DNA of 64,000 bases from Pseudomonas lalucatii (GTDB lineage Bacteria; Pseudomonadota; Gammaproteobacteria; Pseudomonadales; Pseudomonadaceae), in assembly GCF_018398425.1 (NCBI RefSeq), contig NZ_JADPMV010000001.1, positions 1,240,001-1,304,000 on the forward strand, written 5' to 3'. The translations under genes were made by a program, and so were the position numbers. Shown here piece after piece: positions 1 through 10,452 of this stretch. The notes below the pieces were generated by a model. It was not told where the DNA came from and made no database searches. It saw only the letters and a list, made by a program, of their open reading frames with translations. How positions within the stretch are numbered: the first letter of the stretch is position 1; each line of letters opens with the position of its first letter.

Positions 1-618
1 GCCGTCCTGCAGACGGTAGTTGAGGCGGTCGTGCAGGCGGCTGGCGCGCCCCTGCCAGAATTCGACACGCTCGGGCAGCAGGCGATAGCCGCCCCAGTGC
101 GGTGGACACTCCGGCGCCTGGTCGAGAAAACGCTGCTCGGTCTGCGCCAGCAAACCCTCCAGCTCGGCGCGATCGGCGATCACCCGGCTCTGCGGCGAGG
201 CCCAGGCGCCCAGGCGGCTGCCCAGCGGGCGCACCTGGAAGTAGGCATCGGACTCCCGCGCCGTGACCCGCTCGACCCGCCCCTCGATCCGCACCTGGCG
301 CTCCAGGGTCGGCCAGAAGAAGGTCATGGCGGCGAACGGCCGGGCCGCCAGCTGCTGGCCCTTGGCGCTGTCGTAGTTGCTGAAGAAGGTGAAGCCCTGC
401 GCGTCCAGGCCCTTGAGCAGCAACACCCGCGCATGCGGGCGGCCATCGGCATCGACCGTCGCCAGGGTCATGACATTGGGCTCGACCGGCAGCTGCTCGG
501 TCTTCACCGCATCGGCGAACCACTGCTGGAACAGGGCGAAGGGCTCGAGCGGCGCCTGCGCCTCGCTGAGCCCGTCTCGGGTGTAGTCGCGGCGCATGTC
601 CGCCAGGGTCTGGGTCAT
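1..618 (-). CDS. pdxH: Pyridoxamine/pyridoxine 5'-phosphate oxidase, 3' end cut by the window edge
   Basis: FMN-dependent oxidase that converts PNP or PMP to pyridoxal 5'-phosphate, the last step of vitamin B6 synthesis and salvage, in the cytoplasm. The reading frame opens [17 protein letters not shown] and carries [32 protein letters not shown] (phosphate/FMN contacts) and [14 protein letters not shown]. It ends at the edge in [17 protein letters not shown] and RLHDRLNYR, the C-terminal substrate-binding block of PdxH. 206 codons are visible and only about 9 residues are missing compared with the usual 215. The ATG at 618 fits the family N-terminus. It lies upstream of and in the same direction as the OmpA lipoprotein genes, an arrangement I recall from P. 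aeruginosa. Confidence 0.95.
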   Translation of the reverse strand, partial: MTQTLADMRRDYTRDGLSEAQAPLEPFALFQQWFADAVKTEQLPVEPNVMTLATVDADGRPHARVLLLKGLDAQGFTFFSNYDSAKGQQLAARPFAAMTFFWPTLERQVRIEGRVERVTARESDAYFQVRPLGSRLGAWASPQSRVIADRAELEGLLAQTEQRFLDQAPECPPHWGGYRLLPERVEFWQGRASRLHDRLNYRLQDG

Positions 619-665
619 GGCATAGCCCTCTAGAACGAATAGCGCCTAGTTTATCGGGCCCTATG

Positions 666-1349
666 CTAGTTGGCTTGTTCGGCGGCCACTACCTGTTTGC
701 CCGTGACCGGCTTGCTCTTGGCTGTCTTGGCCGCGGGGCTGGCCTGGGCGACCGCCGGGATCGCGGCCGGCTGACTGTACTGGGCAAGCAGCGCCTTGAG
801 ACTGTCCTGACGGGTCAGCAGGATCTCCACGCGGCGGTTGAGGGCGCGGCCCGCGGCGCTGCCGTTGTCGGCCCGAGGCATATCCGAACCCAGGCCCTTG
901 ACCAGCAGACGGTCCTGACGCAGGCCGCTGAGACGGAAGATCGCGGTGAAGGCCCGGGCCCGCTCATGACTCAGCTCCCGGTTCGAGGCCGCGGCACCGC
1001 TGCTGTCGGCATGCCCGAGTACCAGTACGGCGACGTTCTTGTCGTGCTCCACCAACTTGGCGACACGGCTGATCGGCCCCAGGGTGATCGGCAGCAGCAT
1101 GTGCGGGCGGTCAGGATTGAAGGAACCCTGCACCGGCGCGGTCACCACCAGCAGATTGTCCCGCCGCTCCAGTTCGAAATGGCTGCCCTTGATCGCCTCG
1201 CGCAGCCGCGGCTCGTAGTCGTCCAGCCAGGCTTGGCTGACTAGCGGGGCCGGCATGACGACGGCCTGGGCCTGCGGCTTGTTTTCCGAGCCGGCACAAC
1301 CGGCCATCAGCAGACACAGGGCGAGCGCGAGATTTTTCTTGGCAAACAT
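666..1349 (-). CDS. OmpA-family outer-membrane lipoprotein
   Basis: 227-aa lipoprotein. The signal peptide ends in a lipobox (LMAGC, lipidated Cys18). The C-terminal half is an OmpA/MotB peptidoglycan-binding domain: VLVLGHADSSG, ELSHERARAF, KGLGSDMPRADN and ALNRRVEILL. The tail after it is rich in Ala, Lys and Pro and probably unstructured. Likely role: an outer-membrane anchor that binds peptidoglycan. The frame stays open far upstream in the antisense of the esterase gene; the ATG at 1349 is chosen because it starts a canonical lipoprotein signal (MFAKKNLALALCLL). It follows pdxH in the same direction. It is distinct from the two paralogues at 5.9-7.4 kb. Confidence 0.88.
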   Translation of the reverse strand: MFAKKNLALALCLLMAGCAGSENKPQAQAVVMPAPLVSQAWLDDYEPRLREAIKGSHFELERRDNLLVVTAPVQGSFNPDRPHMLLPITLGPISRVAKLVEHDKNVAVLVLGHADSSGAAASNRELSHERARAFTAIFRLSGLRQDRLLVKGLGSDMPRADNGSAAGRALNRRVEILLTRQDSLKALLAQYSQPAAIPAVAQASPAAKTAKSKPVTGKQVVAAEQAN

Positions 1350-1441
1350 CGGTAATCCACACAGGTCGGTCAAAGGGAATGGCCACGGGCCAGTAATAAT
1401 TGTCAGTAAAGTCTGGTCGTGCCGGGAGTCTAGCCAGACTC

Positions 1442-2587
1442 CTACAAACAATCCGCCAACACCCGCGCAAGTTTCTGCGCACGCGGGTCCATTAAGACGA
1501 ACGGTCCTAGATTGCTGGTGACGAAGCCGAATGCCACCTCCCGTTCCGGGTCGGCAAAGCCGATGGAGCCACCGGCCCCCGGGTGGCCGAAGGCATAAGG
1601 CCCCATGCCGTAGGTGGCGTTGGCCTCCTCGCGCTGCTCGAGCATGCAGCCGAGGCCGAAGCGGGTACGCGTCAGCAGGGTCTTGTCGTCGCCGCGACTG
1701 TGCTCGCGGGTCAGCTCGGCGAGCAGCTCGCTCTCCAGCAACCGGCCGTCCAGCAGGCCGCTGTAGAAACCCGCCAGGCTGCGGGCATTGCCGTGGCCGT
1801 TGGCGGCCGGTTGCTGCATGCGTCGCCACTGCGGCTTGTTGGTGCTGGTCATGATCGACGGCGGATTGGTGAAGGCCCGGGTGCTCAGGGCCGTCGGCTC
1901 GCTCAGGGTCACCTTGAGCAGGCGCTGCGCCGCCGCATCGCCCAGGTTGCCCTTGCCGCGGGAGATGTGCGCGACACGATCGAACTCGCTGTCGGCCAGG
2001 CCGACATGGAAGTCCAGGCCCAGCGGCTTGGCCGTGCGCGCCACGATGGATTCGCCTGGGCCGCGCCCCTCCACCCGGCGCAGCAGCTCGCCGACCAGCC
2101 AGCCATAGGTGATGGGCGCATAGCCATGGCCCTCGCCCAGTGCCCACCAGGGCTGCTCGGCGGCCAGCGCCGCGGTCATCACCTGCCAGTCATACAGCGC
2201 CTCGGCCGGCAATGGCTGGCGCAGCGCCGGCAGGCCGGCCTGGTGGCTGAGCAGGTGACGCAGGGTGATCTTCTCCTTGCCGGCGGCGGCGAACTCCGGC
2301 CAGTAGCGGGCCACCGGCACGTCCAGCTCGAGCTTGCCCTCGCCGACCAGCTGCAACGCGGTGACCGCGGTGAAGGGCTTGGTGCAGGAGAACAGGTTGA
2401 GGATGGTGTCGCCGTGCCAGGCCTGCTGGCCGTCCTTGTCGGCCGTCCCGGCCCAGATGTCCACCACGGTCTCGCCGGCGACCTGGATGCACAGCGCCGC
2501 ACCGCGCTCCTGGCGATCCTCGAACAAGGCGGCGAACGCTTCCTTGACGGCTTCGAACTGCAGGTCGAAATAGCCCTGAATCTGCAA
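1442..2587 (-). CDS. Serine hydrolase of the class C beta-lactamase / EstB esterase family
   Basis: 381 aa, cytoplasmic (no signal peptide). The family's S-x-x-K nucleophile motif is present as SCTK around residue 67 (NLFSCTKPFTA), followed by LRHLLSHQAGLP, a Tyr-containing YAPITYGWLVGEL segment and, near the C-terminus, FGHPGAGGSIGFADPE in place of the KTG box. These features fit EstB-type carboxylesterases and LACTB-like enzymes rather than a resistance beta-lactamase; the natural substrate is unknown. The most likely start is a TTG at 2587: an AGGAG lies 6 nt upstream, and the first residues (MQIQGYFDLQFEAVKEAF) match what I remember of the P. aeruginosa orthologue. No good ATG lies nearby. 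Confidence 0.87.
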   Translation of the reverse strand: MQIQGYFDLQFEAVKEAFAALFEDRQERGAALCIQVAGETVVDIWAGTADKDGQQAWHGDTILNLFSCTKPFTAVTALQLVGEGKLELDVPVARYWPEFAAAGKEKITLRHLLSHQAGLPALRQPLPAEALYDWQVMTAALAAEQPWWALGEGHGYAPITYGWLVGELLRRVEGRGPGESIVARTAKPLGLDFHVGLADSEFDRVAHISRGKGNLGDAAAQRLLKVTLSEPTALSTRAFTNPPSIMTSTNKPQWRRMQQPAANGHGNARSLAGFYSGLLDGRLLESELLAELTREHSRGDDKTLLTRTRFGLGCMLEQREEANATYGMGPYAFGHPGAGGSIGFADPEREVAFGFVTSNLGPFVLMDPRAQKLARVLADCL

Positions 2588-2682
2588 CTGCGGCTCCTAA
2601 CTCTTGGAAATCAACGAGGTGCCGCGCATTGTTCCAGCCCCGGCGGCACTTGGGAACCGGCCGAGGCCTTCGCGGAGCCCTT

Positions 2683-4827
<2,145 letters not shown>

Positions 4828-4938
4828 GCTGGTCTGGGCGCGAAAAGGCTGGATAAATTTTCAGTGCTTGTGATCGGCGGCTATCATAGCGCGCTAATCG
4901 ATCCCGCGCAGAACCGCTTACCCCACTGGAGTACTTGC

Positions 4939-5403
4939 ATGACCCCTTATGCCGCGATTTACGCCCTGCACCTGCTTGCCTCCCTCGTCTGGGTCGGCGG
5001 CATGTTCTTCGCCTGGATGGTACTGCGACCCTCGGCGGTCAGCGCCCTGGAGGCGCCGGCGCGCCTGAAGCTATGGCTGGAAGTCTTCCGCCGCTTCTTT
5101 CACTGGGTATGGGCCGCCGTGCTGATCCTGCCGATCACCGGCGTGGGCATGCTGCATCTGCGCTTCGCCGGCTTCGAGACGGCGCCGCGCTACGTACACG
5201 TGATGATGGGCCTGTATATCGCCATGCTCGCCCTGTTCCTGCGGGTCCAGGCGCTGCAGCTGCCGGAACTGCGCCGGGCGGTGGCCGCGGAGGACTGGCC
5301 GAGCGGCGGCGCCGTGCTCGGGCGGATTCGCCGCCTGGTGGGCATCAACCTGATCCTCGGCCTGCTGCTGGTCGGCATCGCCGCCGCCCGCCCCGGCCTC
5401 TAG
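4939..5403 (+). CDS. CopD-family integral membrane protein
   Basis: 154 aa with four predicted membrane helices: an N-terminal hydrophobic stretch with LHLLASLVWVGGMFFAWMV, VWAAVLILPITGVGML, VHVMMGLYIAMLALFL and a C-terminal LVGINLILGLLLVGIA. The H-x6-G-G-M pattern in helix 1 and the conserved His and Arg in the loops resemble CopD / DUF2269-type proteins, which are often linked to copper or heme at the inner membrane. No copC or other copper gene is adjacent, so the copper link is only family inference. A short downstream gap separates it from a convergent DUF1145 gene. Confidence 0.75.
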   Translation: MTPYAAIYALHLLASLVWVGGMFFAWMVLRPSAVSALEAPARLKLWLEVFRRFFHWVWAAVLILPITGVGMLHLRFAGFETAPRYVHVMMGLYIAMLALFLRVQALQLPELRRAVAAEDWPSGGAVLGRIRRLVGINLILGLLLVGIAAARPGL

Positions 5404-5448
5404 TACCTGCCGGGACGCGCGGGCTGGCTGCCCCTCGCCCTCGCCCGG

Positions 5449-5742
5449 TCAGGCCTGTTCGGGCGCCAAGGGCAAGGCCTCGGGCTCCTCGGTCTCGGGC
5501 AAGGCCAGCAGGTGGAATATCCCGAACAGCAGGACGTGCCCACGCTCGACCCAGGGCCGCGGGCACTGATCGAGGCGCTGCTGGAACAGCAGCAGCTCAA
5601 CGCCATGAATCAGCAATACGGAGGCGCCGGCCAGGTTCAGCAACAGGGCGAAGGGCTGTACGAACGGGTCGACCAGATTGGCCAGGGCCGCTCCCCAGAA
5701 CAACGCGGCCAATAGTTTCCCCAGCCCCAGCAATGCTTTCAT
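5449..5742 (-). CDS. DUF1145 family small membrane protein
   Basis: 97 aa. Opens MKALLGLGKLLAALFWGAALANL, with two to three hydrophobic helices (LLALFWGAALANL; FALLLNLAGASVLLIHGVELLLF; HVLLFGIFHLLAL) and a short acidic Pro-rich tail. This is the layout of the DUF1145 inner-membrane family found in Pseudomonas and enterics; no function is established. The ATG at 5742 is preferred over upstream starts in the same frame because it begins the hydrophobic domain directly. Convergent with the CopD-like gene and in the same direction as the OmpA lipoproteins upstream of it. Confidence 0.75.
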   Translation of the reverse strand: MKALLGLGKLLAALFWGAALANLVDPFVQPFALLLNLAGASVLLIHGVELLLFQQRLDQCPRPWVERGHVLLFGIFHLLALPETEEPEALPLAPEQA

Positions 5743-5868
5743 GACCGCCCCTAACAACTTTCGATGGTGCCGCACCTTAACCGCTTTGGCGTAGTACGAC
5801 CAGCGCGCCCGGATGTGCGGGCCCCACGCCCCAAGCGAAGCCCGCCCCGGTTTCCAGCCGCACATCGA

Positions 5869-6600
5869 CTATTGCGGCAAAGCCTCCACCTCGGCCTCCA
5901 CCCGGCGGTTGATGGCCCGCCCGGCCTCGCTGTCGTTGTCCGCGACCGGACGTGACTCGCCATAGCCCACGGCGGAGACCCGTCCCGTATCGATGCCGTG
6001 CTGATTGACCAGCACATCGCGTACGGCATTGGCGCGGCGCTCGGACAAAGCCTGGTTGTAGGCATCGGTGCCGATGGCATCGGTATGGCCTTCGACGGTC
6101 GTGGTGGTCTGCGGGTACTGCTTCATGAAATCCGCCAGGCTGCGGATGTCATCCTGGGCGTCCTGCTTGACCACCGACTTGTCGAAATCGAACTTCACGT
6201 CCAACTCGACCCGCACGGCTTCCACCGGCTCGGGCTCGACGAGTTCGGGAGCGCTCGGATAGACCTTGAGCGGGCAGCCGTTGTGCTGCACCGGCGTGCC
6301 GCTCGGCGTGTGCGGACAGCGGTCGCGGCGGTCGAATACGCCATCGCCGTCCTCGTCACCGTCCTGAGCGTAGCAGAGCAGGCCGCCGATCACGGCACCG
6401 GCCACGGCACCGCCAGCGGCCCAGGTAGAACTCTCGATTGCGCCAAGGCCGCCACCGGCCACGCCGCCAATCGCACTGCACAGGGGCCAATTTCCCTGGT
6501 TGAGCGGCGCCTCTCCCGTACTGGAAGTCGTGACGCAACCCGCAAGAACACTGCTGGCCAGAAGAAGGGGGGCAATTGCCCTCGCTTGAGAAAGCCTCAT
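5869..6600 (-). CDS. OmpA-family lipoprotein with glycine-zipper and calcium-type TSP3 segment
   Basis: 243 aa. Lipobox VLAGC gives lipidated Cys22. Then comes a Gly/Ala-rich glycine-zipper (GGVAGGGLGAIESSTWAAGGA) that may insert in or cross the outer membrane. Next is an Asp-rich DGDEDGDGVFDRRDRCP...NGCP segment typical of thrombospondin type 3 calcium-binding linkers in OprF/OmpA proteins. The C-terminal OmpA domain includes DVKFDFDKSVVK, VEGHTDAIGTDAYN, LSERRANAVRDVL, GYGESRPVADN and AINRRVEAEVEA. It is a tandem paralogue of the next gene upstream (6731-7360), with a nearly identical OmpA domain, but only this copy has the Asp-rich linker. Start at the ATG at 6600, which opens a classical signal. 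Confidence 0.9.
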   Translation of the reverse strand: MRLSQARAIAPLLLASSVLAGCVTTSSTGEAPLNQGNWPLCSAIGGVAGGGLGAIESSTWAAGGAVAGAVIGGLLCYAQDGDEDGDGVFDRRDRCPHTPSGTPVQHNGCPLKVYPSAPELVEPEPVEAVRVELDVKFDFDKSVVKQDAQDDIRSLADFMKQYPQTTTTVEGHTDAIGTDAYNQALSERRANAVRDVLVNQHGIDTGRVSAVGYGESRPVADNDSEAGRAINRRVEAEVEALPQ

Positions 6601-6730
6601 GGTGTCGGTCTCCTGTGTCACCGGCTGCTTCCGGTCCCCCGGAGTAAAGGTGCATCTCCCCGACTGTACAAGCCGGACCCCGGCAGACGGCCTAAACTGC
6701 CGAGGTCTTGCCCCTGTCAGGCGGCAATGG

Positions 6731-7360
6731 CTAAGGACGCGCCTCGACCTCGGCCTCGACCCGGCGGTTGATGGCACGCCCGGCGTCGGTGGCATTGTCG
6801 GCAACCGGCCGCGACTCGCCGTAGCCGACCGCGTTGACGCGCCCACCCTCTACGCCGTACTGGTTGACCAGCACATCACGCACGGCATTCGCCCGACGCT
6901 CGGACAGGCCCTGGTTGTAGGCGTCCGTACCAATCGAATCGGTATGCCCTTCGACCACCGTGGTGGTTTGCGGATACTGCTTCATGAAGTCAGCCAGGTT
7001 CTTGATATCCCCGTAGCTTTCTTCCTTGACCCGGGACTTGTCGAAGTCGAACTTGACGTCCAATTCGACACGCACTACCTCGGCAGGCTCGGGCATGGCC
7101 GGCTCTTCGACCATCACCTCCTCGACCATCACCATTTTTTCCGCTTCGGCCCCATGCACCCAGCAATAGGCCGCGGCCATACCGGCACCGACCGCCGCAC
7201 CGCCGGCCGCCCATGACGAACTCTCGATCGCGCCCAAGGCGGCGCCACCGACACCGCCGACAGCCGCACAAGTAGGCCAGTCGCTCTTCTGCAATCCGGC
7301 ACACCCCGTCAACAAGCTGGCCGCTAAAATCACGGGCCCTGCTTTCCTGGTAATGCTCAT
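6731..7360 (-). CDS. OmpA-family lipoprotein, tandem paralogue without the TSP3 linker
   Basis: 209 aa. Lipobox SLLTGC, lipidated Cys20. Then a glycine-zipper (GGVGGAALGAIESSSWAAGGA), a Met/Glu/Val-rich spacer (EKMVMVEEVMVEEPAMPEP), and an OmpA peptidoglycan-binding domain with DVKFDFDKSRVK, VEGHTDSIGTDAYN, LSERRANAVRDVL and GYGESRPVADN. The ATG at 7360 has an AGGAGA 7 nt upstream; an in-frame TTG two codons earlier is not supported. The gene precedes its paralogue by 130 bp in the same direction. Predicted role: tethering the outer membrane to peptidoglycan. Confidence 0.9.
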   Translation of the reverse strand: MSITRKAGPVILAASLLTGCAGLQKSDWPTCAAVGGVGGAALGAIESSSWAAGGAAVGAGMAAAYCWVHGAEAEKMVMVEEVMVEEPAMPEPAEVVRVELDVKFDFDKSRVKEESYGDIKNLADFMKQYPQTTTVVEGHTDSIGTDAYNQGLSERRANAVRDVLVNQYGVEGGRVNAVGYGESRPVADNATDAGRAINRRVEAEVEARP

Positions 7361-7519
7361 ATACAAGTCTCCTATAGGAATCGGCCCAAAACCGACACTT
7401 ATGGATTAAAGACGGCAGTTCCACAATTCGCCAGACGATAGGCCCTACGCGAAGGCAATCGGCGGTAGGCCATAAACCGGCGGCACGTTAGTCTCTTGCT
7501 CTCGACCCAGGAGCCTTCG

Positions 7520-8017
7520 ATGACTCAACGCCCTTCTTCCCGCACGCCGCAGCAGGCCCTGGCCGCACTGCTCGAGCGCTACCAGCCGGACCGACTGCTG
7601 CTGGTGGGCGCGAGCGAACTGCCGGCGCTGGCGGCCTTTCGCAGCGCCCATGCCGGCTGCCAGATCACCCACGCCGAGGCGGGCACCCTGCCGAGCGAGC
7701 TGGCCAGCCAACGCTTCGACCTGGCCCTGCTCGTCGACTGCCTGGAGCACCTGCCCAAGCGCACCGGGCTGCAACTGCTCGGCGGCATCCGCAACCTCAA
7801 CGCCAGCCGCCTCGCCGTACTGGTCGACCTGCACGCCTGCGCCTGGCAGGACACCGACTTCTTCGCCCTGGCGATGCAGGCCAGCGAGCGCTTCCAGCGC
7901 GGCGAGCAGACCCTCAGCCTGTTCACCTATGACCTGCTCGACTACAAACAGGTGCCGGACTGGCTCAACGCCAAGTTCTGGGCCAACCCGGAAAACTTCG
8001 GCAAATACTGGTGGTGA
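7520..8017 (+). CDS. DUF6231-like protein with a methyltransferase-type fold
   Basis: 165 aa, soluble. RLLLVGASELPAL near residue 24 resembles the SAM-binding glycine loop, and FDLALLVDCLEHLPKRTGLQLLGGIRNL resembles the motif around the acidic residue and the following helix of class I methyltransferases. The overall length is short for an active enzyme. The family is conserved in Pseudomonas without known function. The ATG at 7520 follows an AGGAG by about 6 nt. It is followed 3 bp later by the YchJ gene, so the two are probably co-transcribed. Confidence 0.7.
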   Translation: MTQRPSSRTPQQALAALLERYQPDRLLLVGASELPALAAFRSAHAGCQITHAEAGTLPSELASQRFDLALLVDCLEHLPKRTGLQLLGGIRNLNASRLAVLVDLHACAWQDTDFFALAMQASERFQRGEQTLSLFTYDLLDYKQVPDWLNAKFWANPENFGKYWW

Positions 8018-8020
8018 TGC

Positions 8021-8521
8021 ATGCCCACGACCGACTCCATGACCAGCTGCCCGTGCGGCAGCGGCGACCCGCTGGACGCCTGCTGTGGCCGCTATCACGC
8101 CGGCGCGCCGGCACCCAGCGCCGAAACGCTGATGCGTTCGCGCTACAGCGCCTATGTCCTCGGCCAGGTCGATTACCTGCTGGCCACCACCCTGCCCGCC
8201 CAGCAGGCCGGCCTGGATCGCGAGGCGATTCGCGCCTGGAGCCTGCAGAGCACCTGGCTCGGTCTCGAGGTGGAGAAAGCCGAACTGTTCGGCGGCCAGC
8301 CCGAGCACGCCTTCGTCACCTTCACCGCCCGCTGGCACGATGATGCCGGCGAGCACAGCCACCGCGAATGCTCCGCCTTCGTTCAACGCGGCGAGCGCTG
8401 GTACTTTATCGACCCCACCGTGGGCCTGAACGCCGGGCGCAACGAACCCTGCCCCTGCGGCAGTGGGCAGAAGTTCAAGAAATGCTGCTCGAGCTTCCTC
8501 AACAGCGCCGCCGCCGACTGA
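8021..8521 (+). CDS. ychJ: YchJ / UPF0225 family protein with two SEC-C zinc motifs
   Basis: 166 aa. An N-terminal SEC-C-like knuckle ([15 protein letters not shown], near residues 8-22) and a C-terminal one ([14 protein letters not shown]) flank the YchJ core, which contains [13 protein letters not shown] and [11 protein letters not shown]. This is the standard UPF0225 architecture and length. SEC-C motifs bind zinc and in SecA contact SecB and ribosomes; the function of YchJ itself is not established. It starts 3 bp after the DUF6231 gene. A second, much smaller SEC-C gene lies at 10957. Confidence 0.9.
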   Translation: MPTTDSMTSCPCGSGDPLDACCGRYHAGAPAPSAETLMRSRYSAYVLGQVDYLLATTLPAQQAGLDREAIRAWSLQSTWLGLEVEKAELFGGQPEHAFVTFTARWHDDAGEHSHRECSAFVQRGERWYFIDPTVGLNAGRNEPCPCGSGQKFKKCCSSFLNSAAAD

Positions 8522-8594
8522 CAGCCACGCCAAACTCTGCTTGATTTATTGCCCCGGCAACCCGCCTCGCCGGGCAATCGACAAGGAGAGAACT

Positions 8595-9722
8595 ATGTAC
8601 AAGCAATATGGATGGCTAGTCGCGCTGGCCGGCCTGCTGTTCGGCTGCGCCGGCCAGCCCTCGGGCGAGCCGGTCGACCTGGGCAGCACCGAGCGGGTCA
8701 GCCGCCTGTTCGCCTACCCCAACAACTGCAGCGTGGTCTGCTACCGCGACTGGACCCTGGAACAGACCGTACAGCACTACCTGCGCCAGAGCCTGGAGCG
8801 CGATGGCTACGGCACCGCCCGGGTCGAGGTAGAGCGCAGCGGCGACAGGGTCTACGCACGGTTCAGCGGCACACCGGCCGGCTACGAGCGCCCGTTGCAC
8901 CAACTGCTCGACAGCGGCGAGCTGGCCTACCAGGGGGCCAGCCGACTCAACCGCGACGGCAAGTGGCAGTACGACTGGTACTTCTTCCTGCCCCTGGGCA
9001 TGGCGCTGGAAAACCGCAGGAGCGTCGAATTGCTGCACTTCCCACCGGACTACTCGCTGACCCAGGCCCAGGACTACCTGCGCTCCAGCACCACCGACCG
9101 CTGGGCCGAGTTGCTGACGGTCAACGGCGTACCGGTGGCCCAGACGCCGGCCTACCAGACCATCATCGACATCGCCCCCATCGCCGCACCGGCCAGCGCC
9201 GGCAGCACCCTGGAGGGGGTCTACGACTACTTCAGCGATTACCAGCAGCGCATGGTCAAGGAACTGAGCGCCGGCAATGGCGGCGCCTCCCTGCCCATGG
9301 TCGCCTTCGGCAGCCCGGTGCGCAACTGGGTACAACAGCGCTACGGCGTGCCTCTGGCCGTGCTCGGCCTCGGCCAGATCGCCCCGGCGCCGGGGCGCAC
9401 GGTGGCGGTACTGGGGGCCAACCATCCCAGCTACATCTGGTACGCGGCCGACCCGAGCAACTACGGCGGTAACCAGCAGAAAGCCGACCAGGCCGGGCTC
9501 GAGGTCATGGGCCAGGACCTCTCCGCCGCCTGCTGGCAGGCCGACATGGGGCAGAATCCGGGGGCCGACAGCAGCGCCGTACTCGAGGGTTGCACCCAGA
9601 AGTGGCTGGTAAGCGACCGCCAGCAGACCTGCGAGCTGTTCTATACCTCGATCCGCCACCTGACGCCGACGCAGGCCCAGGCCAAGTGCAGCAGCGCGGA
9701 CGACGCCGTCGCCCGCCATTGA
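8595..9722 (+). CDS. Hypothetical lipoprotein, 375 aa
   Basis: Not recognised beyond its targeting signal. Signal peptide MYKQYGWLVALAGLLFGC gives a lipobox (LLFGC, lipidated Cys18). The mature part is rich in Tyr, Gln and Asn and holds several Cys residues that could pair in the periplasm (NNCSVVCYRD; SAACWQAD; EGCTQKW; QQTCELFY; AKCSS). No known catalytic motif was seen. The GEN-like repeats of aromatic residues (QYDWYFFLPLG; GVYDYFSDYQ) suggest a beta-rich surface protein. The start is firm: AAGGAGAG lies 6 nt before the ATG. A terminator-like palindrome follows the stop. Confidence 0.65.
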   Translation: MYKQYGWLVALAGLLFGCAGQPSGEPVDLGSTERVSRLFAYPNNCSVVCYRDWTLEQTVQHYLRQSLERDGYGTARVEVERSGDRVYARFSGTPAGYERPLHQLLDSGELAYQGASRLNRDGKWQYDWYFFLPLGMALENRRSVELLHFPPDYSLTQAQDYLRSSTTDRWAELLTVNGVPVAQTPAYQTIIDIAPIAAPASAGSTLEGVYDYFSDYQQRMVKELSAGNGGASLPMVAFGSPVRNWVQQRYGVPLAVLGLGQIAPAPGRTVAVLGANHPSYIWYAADPSNYGGNQQKADQAGLEVMGQDLSAACWQADMGQNPGADSSAVLEGCTQKWLVSDRQQTCELFYTSIRHLTPTQAQAKCSSADDAVARH

Positions 9723-9749
9723 CGCACCGCCCTCCGGACGGATGCCACG

Positions 9750-9780
9750 AGGCCCGCCTAGGCGGGCCTTGCTCTTTCAC
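9750..9780. terminator. Bidirectional intrinsic terminator
   Basis: A perfect 20-bp palindrome (AGGCCCGCCT / AGGCGGGCCT) lies between two convergent genes and is followed by a short T-rich run on the plus strand. It would end the lipoprotein gene at 9722 and possibly the minus-strand gene that stops at 9777. Confidence 0.65.
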
Positions 9781-10340
9781 TCCTGCAGTTTCAGGTGCGA
9801 GGTGTCCGGTGGCGGCGCGGCGGGCCCGGACGGCACCTGGCCCATGTCGCTGCCGGGGGGCGCCAGACTCAACTGCGACAGGTCGAGCGCCGGGGCTTGC
9901 GGCTGCGGCTTGTCGTCCTGCAGATCGTCGCCCAGGGGCGCGATGCCGAAGTCCGGCGCGTCCACCTCGGCAAACGCGGCCATGTACTCATCCCGCGGCA
10001 ACACCTTCAGACGCCCCGGGGCGGCCTGCACCTGGCCCTGCGCCGCGGGCGGCCGGCTCGACGGCACCGCCACCCCGGCCGGCGCTGTCACCTCGCCTGC
10101 CGGCGCGAGCGAAGGCACGGCGGTAACCTCGACCACGGCCCCGGCGCGCTCCAGGGTGGCGCGGTATTTTTCCGCGCCGGCAGCATCCAGGTTGCTCTTG
10201 ATCACGATGCGCCGCCCCGAGAACAGCAGGGCGATGCGCTGGGCGTCGGCCTGAAACAACTTGGCCAGATTGGCCTTCACCGACTCCAGTTGCGCGCCCT
10301 GCACCAACTGCCCGGCGAAGGCAATCTCGTAACTAGCCAT
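9777..10340 (-). CDS. Hypothetical protein with an N-terminal small alpha/beta module
   Basis: 187 aa. The first 75 residues (MASYEIAFAGQLVQGAQLESVK ... LFSGRRIVIKSNLD, then AAGAEKYRATLERAGAVVEV) form the small domain that in Pseudomonas also precedes RDD- or DUF-type membrane proteins: a strand, a helix with LAKLFQADAQRIA, and a repeat of the same pattern. The rest is Pro/Ala-rich, low complexity, with no membrane helix. The function is unknown. The ATG at 10340 is chosen because AGGAG lies 7 nt upstream; the GTG two codons earlier sits too close to that ribosome site. Convergent with the lipoprotein gene on its left. Confidence 0.7.
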   Translation of the reverse strand: MASYEIAFAGQLVQGAQLESVKANLAKLFQADAQRIALLFSGRRIVIKSNLDAAGAEKYRATLERAGAVVEVTAVPSLAPAGEVTAPAGVAVPSSRPPAAQGQVQAAPGRLKVLPRDEYMAAFAEVDAPDFGIAPLGDDLQDDKPQPQAPALDLSQLSLAPPGSDMGQVPSGPAAPPPDTSHLKLQE

Positions 10341-10452
10341 GGTCACACTCCTGTCCTAATCGACGCTCAGTATGGCGCAGGTTTTTTTACCCCCACAACA
10401 CGTTGCAGCCGAGCACTTGCTTGTTACACTGTGGCGTCCTTCGGAGTAACCA

